DNA of 64,000 nt from Streptomyces sp. NBC_00775 (GCF_036347135.1 NZ_CP108938.1:5084001-5148000), one strand, 5' to 3'. Shown: positions 28,064 to 39,187, numbered from the stretch's first letter. Made by a program: numbers and translations. Notes: a model not told the origin generated them from the letters alone.

Positions 28064-28546
28064 TTACGGCCTGGCAGGTCCCAAGGACAGGCCAACCGCC
28101 CGTTCGAGTGGCAGGCGATCGCCCTCCCCCAACTCGAACCACACCCCCTTCGCGAACCGCCCCGCCCGTTCGCCCGCCACGCCCCACAGATCCGCCACCT
28201 CCGCCACCAGCGCGAGGCCGCGACCCCAGCAGGCGGTGCCGGTGGCGGCCGGCGTGACCGGGGGCTCGCGGCTCTCGTCGTACACGCTCACCCGGAGGCG
28301 GGCCGGGGTGAGCTGGACGCGGAGCATGGCGGTGCCCTTGGTGTGGAGGTGGACGTTGGTGACCAGTTCCGAGGTGCACAGGGTCGCGGGCGTGATGAGG
28401 GGTTCGCGGTCGAGGGTGAGGAGCACGGTGCGTACGAAGTCCCGGCAGACCTTGGGGGCGGTGGCGTCGGCGGGGGCGAAGAGGCTGTAGTCGTAGGCGA
28501 GTTGGGCTGGGCGGTGGGCTGCCCTGCGGGCGGGTTCCATTTCCAT
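28064..28546 (-). CDS. ATP-binding HATPase protein, anti-sigma-like
   Basis: A 160-residue single-domain GHKL ATPase. Key parts are the N-box LCTSELVTNVHLHTKG (Glu and Asn), the G1-like VYDESREPP and the G2-like WGRGLALVAEVADLWG. This is the RsbW/SpoIIAB-like regulatory kinase fold used as anti-sigma factor or as partner of XRE/DUF397 regulators in Streptomyces. ATG 28546 is used, as the frame upstream is the divergent promoter region; an ATG two codons later is an alternative. It is divergent from the XRE gene at 28815. Confidence 0.75.
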   Translation of the reverse strand: MEMEPARRAAHRPAQLAYDYSLFAPADATAPKVCRDFVRTVLLTLDREPLITPATLCTSELVTNVHLHTKGTAMLRVQLTPARLRVSVYDESREPPVTPAATGTACWGRGLALVAEVADLWGVAGERAGRFAKGVWFELGEGDRLPLERAVGLSLGPARP

Positions 28547-28814
28547 GGGGGGATCGGCTCCTGTCGGAGAGCTTGTGGAGTGGGGGGTAACGCCCGCGAT
28601 GGCAGTGTCCGGCTCCGGCTGGGGGGCGGATCGGGTGCGCTTTCGCTTGTGGGCAGGGGGAGTTGGACAACTCCGATACAGTTCCGGAGAGTTAGTGGCG
28701 CAACACTCACGGTAGGGAATAAGGGTTACCGCGTGCAACCTATTCGCCGGAATAGGTGGCCCCCGCCGCTCGGGCGGGGCAGACTGGCGCCAACCCAGTG
28801 GGAGAGGAAGCACG

Positions 28815-29705
28815 TTGGCACTGCGCACCAGCACCACAGAACGGCAGCGACGCCTCGGTGCCGAACTGCGGAAGCTGCGCGAACAGGTGGGCTACTCCGT
28901 GACGGAGGGCGGTGAGATCATCGCCATGGGTCGCGCCCACCTGGGACACGTCGAAGCCGGCCGCACCGCGATTCCGGCGGAGAAACTGCGCGCACTATGC
29001 CACGCCTATGGGTGCACACGAGAACCTTTGATCGAGGCCCTGGTCGCGATGAGCGAGGACAGTGGCAAAGGCTGGTGGACCGAGTACCGCCGCGCGCTCG
29101 CTCAACCCGTGCTGGATCTCGCTGAACTCGAAGCATCCGCCGACGCGCTCTTCTCGTACGAGTCGCTGTTCATCCCGGGGATCCTGCAGACGCCGGAGTA
29201 CACGCGCTCCATCTTCCGGTCCAGCGATCGCCCGCACGACGACCTGGAGAGGGCCGTCCAGTTCCGCATGGAGCGGCAACAGATCCTCACCCGGCCCGAG
29301 CCGCCGTCCTTGCACACAGTGATTCATGAGGCGGCCCTGCATGTGCGGTTCGGCGGCGTGCCCGTCATGCGCCGACAGCTCCTGCACCTGATTCGCATGG
29401 CGGAACTGCCGCGCGTCACCATTCAGGTGCTGCCGTTCACGGCCGAAGGGCTGTCCGCCTTCAGCACCCCGTTCCTGTTGGCCGACTCACACGGGTCGGC
29501 CCTGCAGACGGTTCTCGTCGAGAACCCGGCCGCCACGGTCTACATCCACGAGGGCAGCGCGGTCCTGAAATACCGCCAGCGCTTCGACCGCCTCCGCGCT
29601 GCGGCCCTGCCGCCCCTGGATCCCGCGGTATCCGCATCCACGCACGAGTCCCGTGACTCCCTGGCCCTGCTTCAGCACTTGCTCTACAGCCTTCAGGAGG
29701 CCTGA
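28815..29705 (+). CDS. XRE-family regulator with DUF5753
   Basis: A 296-residue protein. The N-terminal XRE helix-turn-helix (about 10-65) contains LGAELRKLREQVGYSVTEGG, IAMGRAHLGHVEAGRTAIPA and LRALCHAYG. The rest is the DUF5753 ligand/partner domain: FSYESLFIPGILQTPEYTRS, VQFRMERQQIL, VIHEAALHVRFGG, VTIQVLPFTAEGLSAFSTPF and HEGSAVLKYRQRFDRLR. This architecture is found throughout Streptomyces, nearly always followed by a DUF397 gene as here. It starts with TTG at 28815, supported by GAGAGGAAG four bases upstream. The DUF397 gene follows after 2 bp. Confidence 0.9.
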   Translation: MALRTSTTERQRRLGAELRKLREQVGYSVTEGGEIIAMGRAHLGHVEAGRTAIPAEKLRALCHAYGCTREPLIEALVAMSEDSGKGWWTEYRRALAQPVLDLAELEASADALFSYESLFIPGILQTPEYTRSIFRSSDRPHDDLERAVQFRMERQQILTRPEPPSLHTVIHEAALHVRFGGVPVMRRQLLHLIRMAELPRVTIQVLPFTAEGLSAFSTPFLLADSHGSALQTVLVENPAATVYIHEGSAVLKYRQRFDRLRAAALPPLDPAVSASTHESRDSLALLQHLLYSLQEA

Positions 29706-29707
29706 CC

Positions 29708-29908
29708 ATGTCCGAACCGGCCTGGCAGAAGTCATCGTTCAGCGAGGATCAGGCGAACTGCCTCTTCATCGCCACCACCCCCGACGGAACGATCCGCCTC
29801 CGCGAGAGCGACGAGCCCCAAACGGTCATAACCACCGCCCCGCAGGGGCTCACCGCACTGCTGCGACACATCAAGTCGCGGAACATCAAGTCGTCGCCCA
29901 GCTCCTGA
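29708..29908 (+). CDS. DUF397 small protein
   Basis: A 66-residue protein with the family signature: AWQKSSFSEDQANCLFIA near the N-terminus, then IRLRESDEP and ALLRHIKSR. DUF397 proteins are the usual partners of XRE/DUF5753 regulators and are thought to antagonise them or act with the HATPase. It begins 2 bp after the XRE stop (CTTCAGGAGGCC before ATG), and its last codons overlap the 3' end of the convergent gene 29886-30386 by 23 bp. Confidence 0.9.
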   Translation: MSEPAWQKSSFSEDQANCLFIATTPDGTIRLRESDEPQTVITTAPQGLTALLRHIKSRNIKSSPSS

Positions 29909-30386
29909 GCAACGCTTCCCGCGCCGGGCGCCACGGTGTCGTGCCGCCGCCCTCGGCGCGGCCCCATTCCAGCAGCCGCGCCACGTCCGCCGTACCGTCC
30001 ACGAACCGGTGCAGCAGCTCCAGGGACAGCTCGTACTCGGACTGGACGTAGCCGCCGGGCACCGCGCAGTGCACGGTCAGCTCGGCTGTCTCGTCGGTGG
30101 CCGTGCGGACGTGGAGCTCGAAGGGGGGCGGGGCCTCGCCGATGCCTGCCCCGAGGTCGAGGACCGTGTCCGCGACGCTGTGCATCAGCCAGCCGGTGCT
30201 CGCACGCACCTGGACGTGGTGGACGTCGACGGCGCGGACGTCCGCCCAGGCCCAGGATCCCCGCTGGTCCGCGCCGACGGCCTTCAGGCCCTCGGGAGTG
30301 AGCCGGACGCCGCGCCCCTGTCCTTCGGGCTCGGCACCCAGGTGCACACTCTCCTCGGTTATCCAGAACAGGCCGATCATGGCCAC
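29886..30386 (-). CDS. Hypothetical protein (166 aa)
   Basis: A soluble protein that reads as an all-beta N-terminal half: IGLFWITEESVHLGAEPE, GVRLTPEGLKAVG, WAWADVRAVDVHHVQVR, LDLGAGI and ELHVRTATDETAELTVHCAV. A helical C-terminus follows (LSLELLHRFVDGTADVARLL). It resembles the PH-like small proteins found widely in Streptomyces, but I cannot name the family. It is convergent with DUF397 and downstream of a 14-bp palindrome. An alternative start is MIGLFW, two codons downstream. Confidence 0.6.
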   Translation of the reverse strand: MAMIGLFWITEESVHLGAEPEGQGRGVRLTPEGLKAVGADQRGSWAWADVRAVDVHHVQVRASTGWLMHSVADTVLDLGAGIGEAPPPFELHVRTATDETAELTVHCAVPGGYVQSEYELSLELLHRFVDGTADVARLLEWGRAEGGGTTPWRPAREALLRSWATT

Positions 30387-30414
30387 GGGGTGCCTCCAGC
30401 AGGACGATGACAGT

Positions 30415-30445
30415 ACGTCGCACCGTACGACGTACGGTGCGACGT
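30415..30445. promoter_or_regulatory. Perfect 14-bp inverted repeat
   Basis: ACGTCGCACCGTAC (30415-30428) and GTACGGTGCGACGT (30432-30445) are perfect complements around GAC. It lies 28 bp upstream of the 166-aa gene (start 30386) and downstream of the sugar-binding lipoprotein. Two extra direct copies of GTGCGACGTGCG sit to the right. It could be an operator for the 166-aa gene or a terminator. Confidence 0.5.
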
Positions 30446-30526
30446 GCGGTGCGACGTGCGGTCATCCTGTGAGACATCCGCGGACCGGGAACGGTTTACC
30501 GGCAGCCGCCCGGCCCGCGTACCTCG

Positions 30527-30566
30527 TACCGCTCTACCGCTCTACCGCTCTACCGCTCTACCGCTC
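30527..30566. repeat. Five tandem 8-bp units at the 3' end of the sugar-binding lipoprotein gene
   Basis: TACCGCTC occurs five times without interruption and abuts the stop codon of the gene on the minus strand (30566-30568). Similar loose TACCGCT sequences recur at about 61517-61606. Confidence 0.8.
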
Positions 30567-31693
30567 TACTTCAGTCCGATCGCCGTGCACGACGCCTTGT
30601 ACACGGCCGTGCAGATCTGCTTGACCGTGTAGATGCCGTCCGCGATCACCGTGTCCTGGATGTTGGCCTTGGTGAGGGCGACCACGGGCACGAGCTGGGC
30701 CGGAACGTCCTTGTTCGTGGGGCTGTCGACCTTGTCGCGGGTGAGGGCGTCGAACTCGATCGAGCGGCCCTGGACCTTCGCCACGGCCATCTCGGCCGCG
30801 GCGTTGGCCTCGTCCGGGTAGGACTTGTAGACGCTCATGTACTGGTCGCCCTTGACGATGCGCTGCACCGCGTCGAGCTCGGCGTCCTGCCCGGTGACCG
30901 GCGGGACCTTGCTGACGCCCGCGGTCTTCAGGGCGTCGATGGCGGCGCCCGCGATGCCGTCGTTGGCGGAGTAGACACCGGCGATGTTGTTGAGGCCGAC
31001 GGCCGCGATGGCCTTCTCCATGTTGGCCTTGGCGTTGACCGGGTTCCAGTCCTTGGTGTCGTACGTCTTGGCGATGACGACCTTGTCCTTGAGCTCGGAC
31101 GTGGCGCCGGCCTTGAACTGCGCCGCGTTCGGGTCGGTGGTCGCGCCGTTCATCATGATGATCTTCTTCGAGGCGGCGTTCTCACCCAGCGCCTCGACGA
31201 GGGCCTTGCCCTGGACCTCGCCGACGAGTTCGTTGTCGAAGGAGATGTACGCGTCGATCGGGCCCTGCGCCAGGCGGTCGTACGCGATGACGGGGATGCC
31301 GGCGTCCTTGGCCTTCTGCACGCCGGCCGCGATGGACTTGGAGTCCACCGCGTCCACCAGGATGACGTCGACCTTGTCGTCCACCATCTGCTGGAGCTGG
31401 CGGTTCTGCTTGGCCGCGTCCTGCTCGGCGTTGGCGTAGACCACCTTGCCCTTGTTGCTGGTGAGCTTCTCGACCTGCGCCTTGATGATGGGGTAGTCGA
31501 ACTTCTCGTAACGGGTGTTCTCCCTCTCCGGGAGGAGCAGGCCCACCTGGATGTCGTCGCCCTTTGTGGGGCTGGCCTTGGTGCTGCTTCCGCCGATTCC
31601 GTCCACGACGCCGCAGCCGGCGAGGGTGACGGCCATCGCGGACGAGGCCAGGGATATGGCCGTACGACGAAGCCGGGCGTTACGAGTGTTCAC
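30566..31693 (-). CDS. Sugar ABC transporter substrate-binding lipoprotein (XylF-like)
   Basis: A 375-residue periplasmic-binding-protein type 1 lipoprotein. Lipobox VTLAGC near residue 27, then DIQVGLLLPERENTRYEKFD, DVILVDAVDSKSIAAGVQKA, GIPVIAYDRL, IAGVYSANDGIAGAAIDALK and VPPVTGQDAELDAVQRIVKG. This is the pattern of xylose/ribose-type sugar-binding subunits. The usual permease and ATPase genes are absent on both sides, so it is an orphan whose partner is elsewhere. GTG 31693 is preceded by GGAAGGCACCTGAT. It is divergent from the PA14/FN3 gene. Confidence 0.85.
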   Translation of the reverse strand: MNTRNARLRRTAISLASSAMAVTLAGCGVVDGIGGSSTKASPTKGDDIQVGLLLPERENTRYEKFDYPIIKAQVEKLTSNKGKVVYANAEQDAAKQNRQLQQMVDDKVDVILVDAVDSKSIAAGVQKAKDAGIPVIAYDRLAQGPIDAYISFDNELVGEVQGKALVEALGENAASKKIIMMNGATTDPNAAQFKAGATSELKDKVVIAKTYDTKDWNPVNAKANMEKAIAAVGLNNIAGVYSANDGIAGAAIDALKTAGVSKVPPVTGQDAELDAVQRIVKGDQYMSVYKSYPDEANAAAEMAVAKVQGRSIEFDALTRDKVDSPTNKDVPAQLVPVVALTKANIQDTVIADGIYTVKQICTAVYKASCTAIGLK

Positions 31694-31995
31694 ATCAGGT
31701 GCCTTCCGGGCGAGGTTGCAGCATTGCGACCCAGGTGGCTGAAAGCCAACGCGGCGATCACCTCAGCGTCAAGGAGTAACCACTTAACGAGATGGCAACA
31801 GCGTTCTGTGTTCCCCAAGTGAACACGATGGGAAGAGGTTACGCCCTCGCCTTCCAGCAATCCCCTCAGCTTCACCCTGAGTCGCACAAGTCACTGCAAC
31901 TGCCTACAACCAAGTGGCCACTTCAGGAGTCGTGATCGTCAACGGCTTTACCTCCCGTTGACGATCGGCGACGATCGGCACTCCTGAAGGAACGC
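31694..31995. other. Divergent promoter region with nested inverted repeats
   Basis: A 302-bp spacer. The left part has no clear feature. The right part contains an outer repeat (CTTCAGGAGT 31921-31930 with 31980-31989) and an inner one (GATCGTCAACGG 31934-31945 with 31955-31966, 9-nt loop), just before the start of the PA14/FN3 gene. Confidence 0.6.
31921..31989 (+). promoter_or_regulatory. Leader hairpin overlapping the ribosome binding site
   Basis: Two nested inverted repeats: 10-bp outer arms (31921-31930 and 31980-31989) and 12-bp inner arms (31934-31945 and 31955-31966). The right outer arm includes most of the ribosome binding site GAAGGA (31986-31991) of the gene starting at 31996. 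In RNA this would hide that site, as in a translation switch. Alternatively it is a double operator. Confidence 0.6.
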
Positions 31996-34419
31996 ATGAA
32001 CCCAGCCAGACGCACGACGGCCGCGGTCTCCTCCGCCCTCGTGCTCGCCACCACGGGCGCCCTGCTCACCGCAGTCGCCGCGCCCGCCTCCGCCGCGACA
32101 ACCTGCGCATCACCGGTCTATAAGCGGCAGTTCTTCGCCAACACCACTTTCTCGGGCACACCGAAGAAAACGGACTGCGACTCGGCGATCGACCAGAACT
32201 GGGGGTCGGGTGCTCCGGCTTCGGGGCTGCCGACCAACAACTTCGGCGTCCGCTGGACGGTGACGCGCGACTTCGGCTCCGGAGGCCCCTTCGCCCTCCC
32301 CGTCGCCACCCAGGACGGCCTACGGGTCTACCTCGACGGCGTCCGCAAGGTCGACCTCTGGAAGAACGTGTCCTCGACGGTGAAGAAGACCGTCAACGTC
32401 ACCATCCCCTCCGGCAAGCACACCCTGCGCGTCGACTTCGTCAACTGGACGGGCGCCGCGAATGTCAGCTTCGCGTACACCCCACGCACAGCGGCGAGCG
32501 TCGACACGGTCAAGCCGCTGACCCCGACCGGTGACGCGGTGACGTACACCACCGCGACCGGCAAGGCCGCCCTGACGTGGTCCAGGAACAAGGAGATGGA
32601 CCTCGCGGGCTACCGCGTCTACCGCCGCCTCAAGGGCACCTCGTACGGCACCAAGCCCCTGGCGACGACCACCTCCACCTCGTACACCGACATCCCGCCC
32701 GCGACCGGCGAGACGTACTACTACGAGGTCCGCGCCTACGACAGGGCCGGCAACGAGTCGACGGGCACCGCGGACCAGGGCGTCACGACCGTCGACAAGA
32801 CCCCGCCCGCCGCACCGTTCGTGGAGATGGACTCCTGCCCGGCCGACCAGCCCTACGCGGCCCCGGAGCTGGTCACCACCGCGGCGAACGCGGCCGACAT
32901 CGCGTGGTACGAGATGCAGCGCCTGAACGCGGCGAGCAGCACCTGGACCACCGTGTACTCCGGCGCCAAGGGCGCGATCTGCGACACCGGTTATCAGGCC
33001 GACGGCAGCAAGGTCACCTACCGGGGGCGGGCCCGCGACGCCGCCGGGAACTGGTCCGTGTACTCGGCCGCCACCACGTTCACCACCTCCGATCTGACAC
33101 CGCCGGCGACCGCCGCCGACGCCCACGTCGTGTACGAGTCGGGCGTTCCCCACCTCGTGTGGTCGCCCGTCGCCGGAGCCGCCTCGTACCAGGTCCTGCA
33201 GTACGACCCGGCGACCGGCGGATACGTCGAAGCCCTCACCGAGGGGACCACCACGACCACCACGACACGGACCGATGTCGTGCCGCGCCAGCGAGTGGCT
33301 GTCGCCGACACCTACAAGTACGTGGTGCGCTCCGTGGACGCGAAGGGCAACGCGGCCGCCCCGGTGGAGGTCGCCCTGTCGATGGCCGACCGGCCGGAGG
33401 CGATTGCGCCGTTCGCGACCACCGCGGTCAACTACGGCGAGGGCGTGTCGATCGAGTGGAGCAGCGCCGACCCGTGGACCTACGGCGAGAACCAGCCGCT
33501 GCTCACGTACCGGATCGTCCGTACTGACAAGGCGACCGGCGAGAGCAGCGTGGTGACCGGGTGCAAGCCGAACAGCTCGCAGGACCTGCCGCTGACCGAC
33601 CCGAAGACGTACTGGACCTGGAACACCGGCGACGCCCCCGCCTACGCCGGCTCCCGGCAGATCAACGGCGCCTGCCGGGACGTCTCCGGCGCGTCCGAGA
33701 CGACGTACGAGTACACGGTCGTGACGATCGATCCGTACGGCCATGAGTCGCAGCCAGGCCCTGCCGCCACCGCGACCATGCCGGACACCAAGCGCCCGGA
33801 CCCGGTCCAGGACCTGACCGCGGAGCGGGTTCCGCTCGGCGTACGGCTGACCTGGACGCCGCCGGCCGACGACGACGTCACCGAGTACTACGTGTGGCAG
33901 GGCATGACCGACCCGGACACCGGCGAGACCGTCTGGGAGAAGAACTGCTGGACCCATAGCTCGGCCGCGACCGAGGTCCTCTGCCCGACCGTCCCCGACG
34001 GCGCCACCCACGTCTACAAGGTGGCCGCCGCGGACCGCTTCCATCTGTACGAGGACGAGGGCCCGGACTTCTTCCACACCACCGAGGTGTCGGTCGAAGT
34101 CCCCGACACCCGGCCGCCCGGCTGGACGGGGACCGAAATCCGTGCGGACGAGTACCCGGAGCTGTACGTCGGCTGCTCCGAGAGCTCCGGTCTCGGCGAC
34201 TGCACCCGGTTCGTGAGCTACCGCGTGGAGCGCTGGGACCCGGTCTCGGCCGCCTATGTCACCCTGACCGAGGGCACGATGGGCGACGCCGTGTTCTCCA
34301 TGGACACCACGGTCCACGAGGACGCGCTGGGTCTGTACTACTACCGTGTCGTCCGCCTGGACTCCGTCGGCGCGCAGGCCGCGACCACGTCGACGGCGTA
34401 TGGCATCTGGGACTACTGA
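31996..34419 (+). CDS. Secreted PA14 / fibronectin type III repeat protein
   Basis: An 807-residue exported protein. The signal peptide (MNPARRTTAAVSSALVLATT) is cleaved near APASAAT. A PA14-like module at about 40-160 follows (YKRQFFANTTFSG, GVRWTVTRDF, LRVYLDGVRKVDLWKN, HTLRVDFVNWTGAANVSF), then five to six fibronectin type III-like domains, each with a Y-x-V-x-R strand (LAGYRVYRRLKG, YYYEVRAYDRAGNES, ASYQVLQYDPATGGYV, TYRIVRTDKATGES, TEYYVWQGMTD, YYYRVVRLDS). PA14 modules often bind carbohydrates. It has no catalytic domain and no sorting motif, so an extracellular binding or matrix role is likely. Upstream hairpins may control translation. A 27-bp-stem terminator follows. Confidence 0.8.
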   Translation: MNPARRTTAAVSSALVLATTGALLTAVAAPASAATTCASPVYKRQFFANTTFSGTPKKTDCDSAIDQNWGSGAPASGLPTNNFGVRWTVTRDFGSGGPFALPVATQDGLRVYLDGVRKVDLWKNVSSTVKKTVNVTIPSGKHTLRVDFVNWTGAANVSFAYTPRTAASVDTVKPLTPTGDAVTYTTATGKAALTWSRNKEMDLAGYRVYRRLKGTSYGTKPLATTTSTSYTDIPPATGETYYYEVRAYDRAGNESTGTADQGVTTVDKTPPAAPFVEMDSCPADQPYAAPELVTTAANAADIAWYEMQRLNAASSTWTTVYSGAKGAICDTGYQADGSKVTYRGRARDAAGNWSVYSAATTFTTSDLTPPATAADAHVVYESGVPHLVWSPVAGAASYQVLQYDPATGGYVEALTEGTTTTTTTRTDVVPRQRVAVADTYKYVVRSVDAKGNAAAPVEVALSMADRPEAIAPFATTAVNYGEGVSIEWSSADPWTYGENQPLLTYRIVRTDKATGESSVVTGCKPNSSQDLPLTDPKTYWTWNTGDAPAYAGSRQINGACRDVSGASETTYEYTVVTIDPYGHESQPGPAATATMPDTKRPDPVQDLTAERVPLGVRLTWTPPADDDVTEYYVWQGMTDPDTGETVWEKNCWTHSSAATEVLCPTVPDGATHVYKVAAADRFHLYEDEGPDFFHTTEVSVEVPDTRPPGWTGTEIRADEYPELYVGCSESSGLGDCTRFVSYRVERWDPVSAAYVTLTEGTMGDAVFSMDTTVHEDALGLYYYRVVRLDSVGAQAATTSTAYGIWDY

Positions 34420-34424
34420 CTCTG

Positions 34425-34482
34425 AGCCCGCACACGGAAGGGGCCCGGAGAGAAATCTCCGGGCCCCTTCCGTGTGCGGGCT
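34425..34482. terminator. Bidirectional terminator, 27-bp perfect stem
   Basis: Arms 34425-34451 and 34456-34482 are perfectly complementary around a GAAA tetraloop. It separates the PA14/FN3 gene (+) from the hspR end of the heat-shock operon (-), which stops at 34485. Confidence 0.95.
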
Positions 34483-34484
34483 GC

Positions 34485-34937
34485 CTAGTCCTTGGCCTTC
34501 TTCGGCCGCCACACCACCAGCGCACTCGCCTGCTGGACCTCCTGGTACGGGACCAGGTCACGGCGGTACGAGGCGTGGACGGCGGCCTCGCGTTGCTGCA
34601 TGGCGGCCGCCGCGCCGTCCAGGGCCGCCTCCATTTCCGCCACGCGGGACTGGAGCGCGGCGACCTGGTTCTCCAGCTCGATGATGCGCTTGATGCCGGC
34701 CAGGTTGATGCCCTCGTCCTGCGACAACTGCTGGACGGTGCGCAGCAGGTCGATGTCGCGGGCCGAGTAGCGACGGCCGCGCCCGGCGGTGCGGTCGGGC
34801 GAGACCAGGCCGAGGCGGTCGTACTGGCGGAGGGTCTGCGGGTGCAGGCCGGAGAGCTGGGCCGCCACCGAGATGACGTAGACCGGGGTTTCCTCGGTCA
34901 GTTCGTACGGGTTGCGTCGACGCCCGGTGGTGTCCAT
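34485..34937 (-). CDS. hspR: Heat-shock repressor HspR
   Basis: A 150-residue MerR-type DNA-binding protein. The N-terminal block YVISVAAQLSGLHPQTLRQY and DRLGLVSPDRTAGRGRRYSA form the winged helix; LLRTVQQLSQDEGINLAGIK starts the dimer helix, followed by a coiled coil (IIELENQVAALQSRVAEMEA). HspR binds HAIR sites with DnaK as corepressor, giving feedback on dnaK and clpB in Streptomyces. Both operators are in this window (38693-38713 and 9915-9935). It is the last gene of the operon, 7 bp after dnaJ. ATG 34937 follows GAAGGGAGCATAAGAGCC. Confidence 0.97.
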   Translation of the reverse strand: MDTTGRRRNPYELTEETPVYVISVAAQLSGLHPQTLRQYDRLGLVSPDRTAGRGRRYSARDIDLLRTVQQLSQDEGINLAGIKRIIELENQVAALQSRVAEMEAALDGAAAAMQQREAAVHASYRRDLVPYQEVQQASALVVWRPKKAKD

Positions 34938-34944
34938 GGCTCTC

Positions 34945-36129
34945 TTATGCTCCCTTCGCGGCCTGGAACAGCTCCGCCCGCGGGTCCTCTTCCGCGGTCG
35001 CCTCGCGATACGCCTCCAGGGCGTCACGAGCCTTGCCCGACAGGTCCTTGGGGACCGTGACCTCGACGGTGACCAGAAGGTCGCCGCGGGTGCCGTCCTT
35101 GCGGACCGCGCCCTTGCCGCGGGCCCGCATCGTGCGGCCGTTGGGCGTGCCCGGCGGCAGCTTGAGGGTGACCGGCGGGCCGCCGAGTGTCGGCACGCGC
35201 ACCTCCCCGCCCAGCGCCGCCTCCGCGAAGGTGACGGGCACGGTGACGGTGAGGTTGTCGTCCTTGCGGCCGAAGACCGGGTGGGCGTCGACATGGACGG
35301 TGACGTACAGGTCGCCCGCCGGGCCGCCCCGTTCGCCGGGTGCTCCCTTGCCGCGCAGCCGGATCCGCTGGCTGTCGCTCACCCCGGCCGGTATGCGGAC
35401 CTGCATGGTCCGGGACGACTTCGCGCGGCCCGAGCCCTGGCAGACCAGGCAGGGGTGCTCCGCGATCAGACCGCGGCCCTTGCAGTCCGGGCAGGGGTCG
35501 GTGAGCGAGAAACCGCCGCCCGAACCCCGCGCGACCTGGCCGGTGCCGACGCAGGTCGGGCACACGCGCGGTGTGCCGTTCTTGTCGCCGGTGCCCGAGC
35601 AGGCCTTGCAGGGCGCCTGGGACGTCATCCGCAGCGGGACCGTCGCGCCGTCCACCGCCTCGGTGAAGCTGAGCGTCACCTCGGTGTCGATGTCCTGGCC
35701 GCGCCGGGGCTGGGTCCGGGTGCCGGTGGTCGCGCCACCGCGGTTGAACAGGCCCCCGAACACATCACCGATGCCGCCGCCGAAGCCGCCGGCCCCGCCC
35801 GCTCCGCCCTGGGCACCGCCTCCGAAGAGGTCGCCCAGGTCGAAGTTGAAGTTGCCGCCGCCGGCGCCGGGACCCGGACGGAAGCCGCCGTTGCCGAAGA
35901 GGGCGCGTGCCTCGTCGTACTCCTTGCGCTTCTTGGGGTCGCCGAGCACGTCGTTCGCCTCGGAGATCTCCTTGAAGCGCTCCTCGGCCTTGGCGTTGCC
36001 CTTGTTGGCGTCCGGGTGGAACTCGCGGGCGAGCTTCCGGTACGCCTTCTTGATCTCGGCCTCGGTGGCGTCCTTGGGGACGCCGAGAACCTTGTAGAAG
36101 TCCTTCTCGATGAAGTCCTTGGTGCTCAT
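34945..36129 (-). CDS. dnaJ: Chaperone DnaJ
   Basis: A 394-residue type I J-protein. The J domain has HPD at 38-40 in KLAREFHPDANKG, followed by a Gly/Phe-rich linker (about 90-150), four CxxCxGxG zinc motifs (CKACSGTG, CPTCVGTG, CPDCKGRG, CLVCQGSG, about 175-240) and the C-terminal substrate-binding domain. It stimulates DnaK ATP hydrolysis and hands over substrates. It lies third in the operon, 33 bp after grpE and 7 bp before hspR. Confidence 0.98.
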   Translation of the reverse strand: MSTKDFIEKDFYKVLGVPKDATEAEIKKAYRKLAREFHPDANKGNAKAEERFKEISEANDVLGDPKKRKEYDEARALFGNGGFRPGPGAGGGNFNFDLGDLFGGGAQGGAGGAGGFGGGIGDVFGGLFNRGGATTGTRTQPRRGQDIDTEVTLSFTEAVDGATVPLRMTSQAPCKACSGTGDKNGTPRVCPTCVGTGQVARGSGGGFSLTDPCPDCKGRGLIAEHPCLVCQGSGRAKSSRTMQVRIPAGVSDSQRIRLRGKGAPGERGGPAGDLYVTVHVDAHPVFGRKDDNLTVTVPVTFAEAALGGEVRVPTLGGPPVTLKLPPGTPNGRTMRARGKGAVRKDGTRGDLLVTVEVTVPKDLSGKARDALEAYREATAEEDPRAELFQAAKGA

Positions 36130-36162
36130 CCTCGACGTCCCTCCTTCCTCATGCGTTCAACG

Positions 36163-38713
<2,551 letters not shown>

Positions 38714-38744
38714 TGTGCATGACCGTCGCCGCCCGGTCAACAGA

Positions 38745-38765
38745 GCTGAGTCGGAGGGGCTCAAC
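38745..38765 (-). promoter_or_regulatory. Second, degenerate HAIR-like site upstream of dnaK
   Basis: GCTGAGT-N7-GCTCAAC keeps the 7-bp spacing of HAIR. It overlaps a possible -35 region (TTGAGC at 38759-38764 on the minus strand). Streptomyces dnaK promoters are known to carry more than one inverted repeat; this would be the second. Confidence 0.55.
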
Positions 38766-38877
38766 TCTTATCTGTTGCTTACGCGCAGGTGGGCGGTGAG
38801 CTGGGGGTTTGTCGTGGGGGGTGGGGTGGACGGGCAGGACTTTCGTCACCCCTTCGGCCCCCTCAGCCCCGGCCGGG

Positions 38878-39187
38878 GATCTTCAATTCGCCGGCCGCGA
38901 TCTTCGGTCCTGGCCGGGGGTCCTCAGTTCCGGCTGGGAATCTTCAGTCCCGGATGGAGATCTTCAGTTCCGGCTGGAGATCTTCGGCTCCGGCCCGCGA
39001 TCTTCGGTCCCGGCGCTGGGAATCTTCGGTCCCGGCTGGGAATCTTCGGTCCCGGCTGGGAATCTTCGGCCCTGGCTGGGGATCTTCGGCTCCGGCCCGC
39101 GATCTTCGGTCCCGGCGCTGGGAATCTTCGGTCCCGGCCGGGGATCTTCGACTCCGGCCGGGCATCTTCAGCTCCGGCCCGCAATTT
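38878..39187. repeat. Minisatellite of about fifteen 20-bp units
   Basis: About fifteen imperfect copies of a 20-bp unit, consensus RATCTTCRGTCCCGGCTGGG, run without spacers from 38878 to 39187. Two units are 22 bp (...CCCGGCGCTGGG). A longer period is visible: the block from about 38996 to 39016 recurs at about 39100-39122 with its neighbours. The array passes directly into the dispersed repeat at 39188. It lies between the MraY-like gene and the dnaK promoter. Confidence 0.9.

Noticed and set aside
38878..39187. Possible CRISPR array
   Set aside because: The units are contiguous 20-mers without unique spacers, and no cas gene is nearby.
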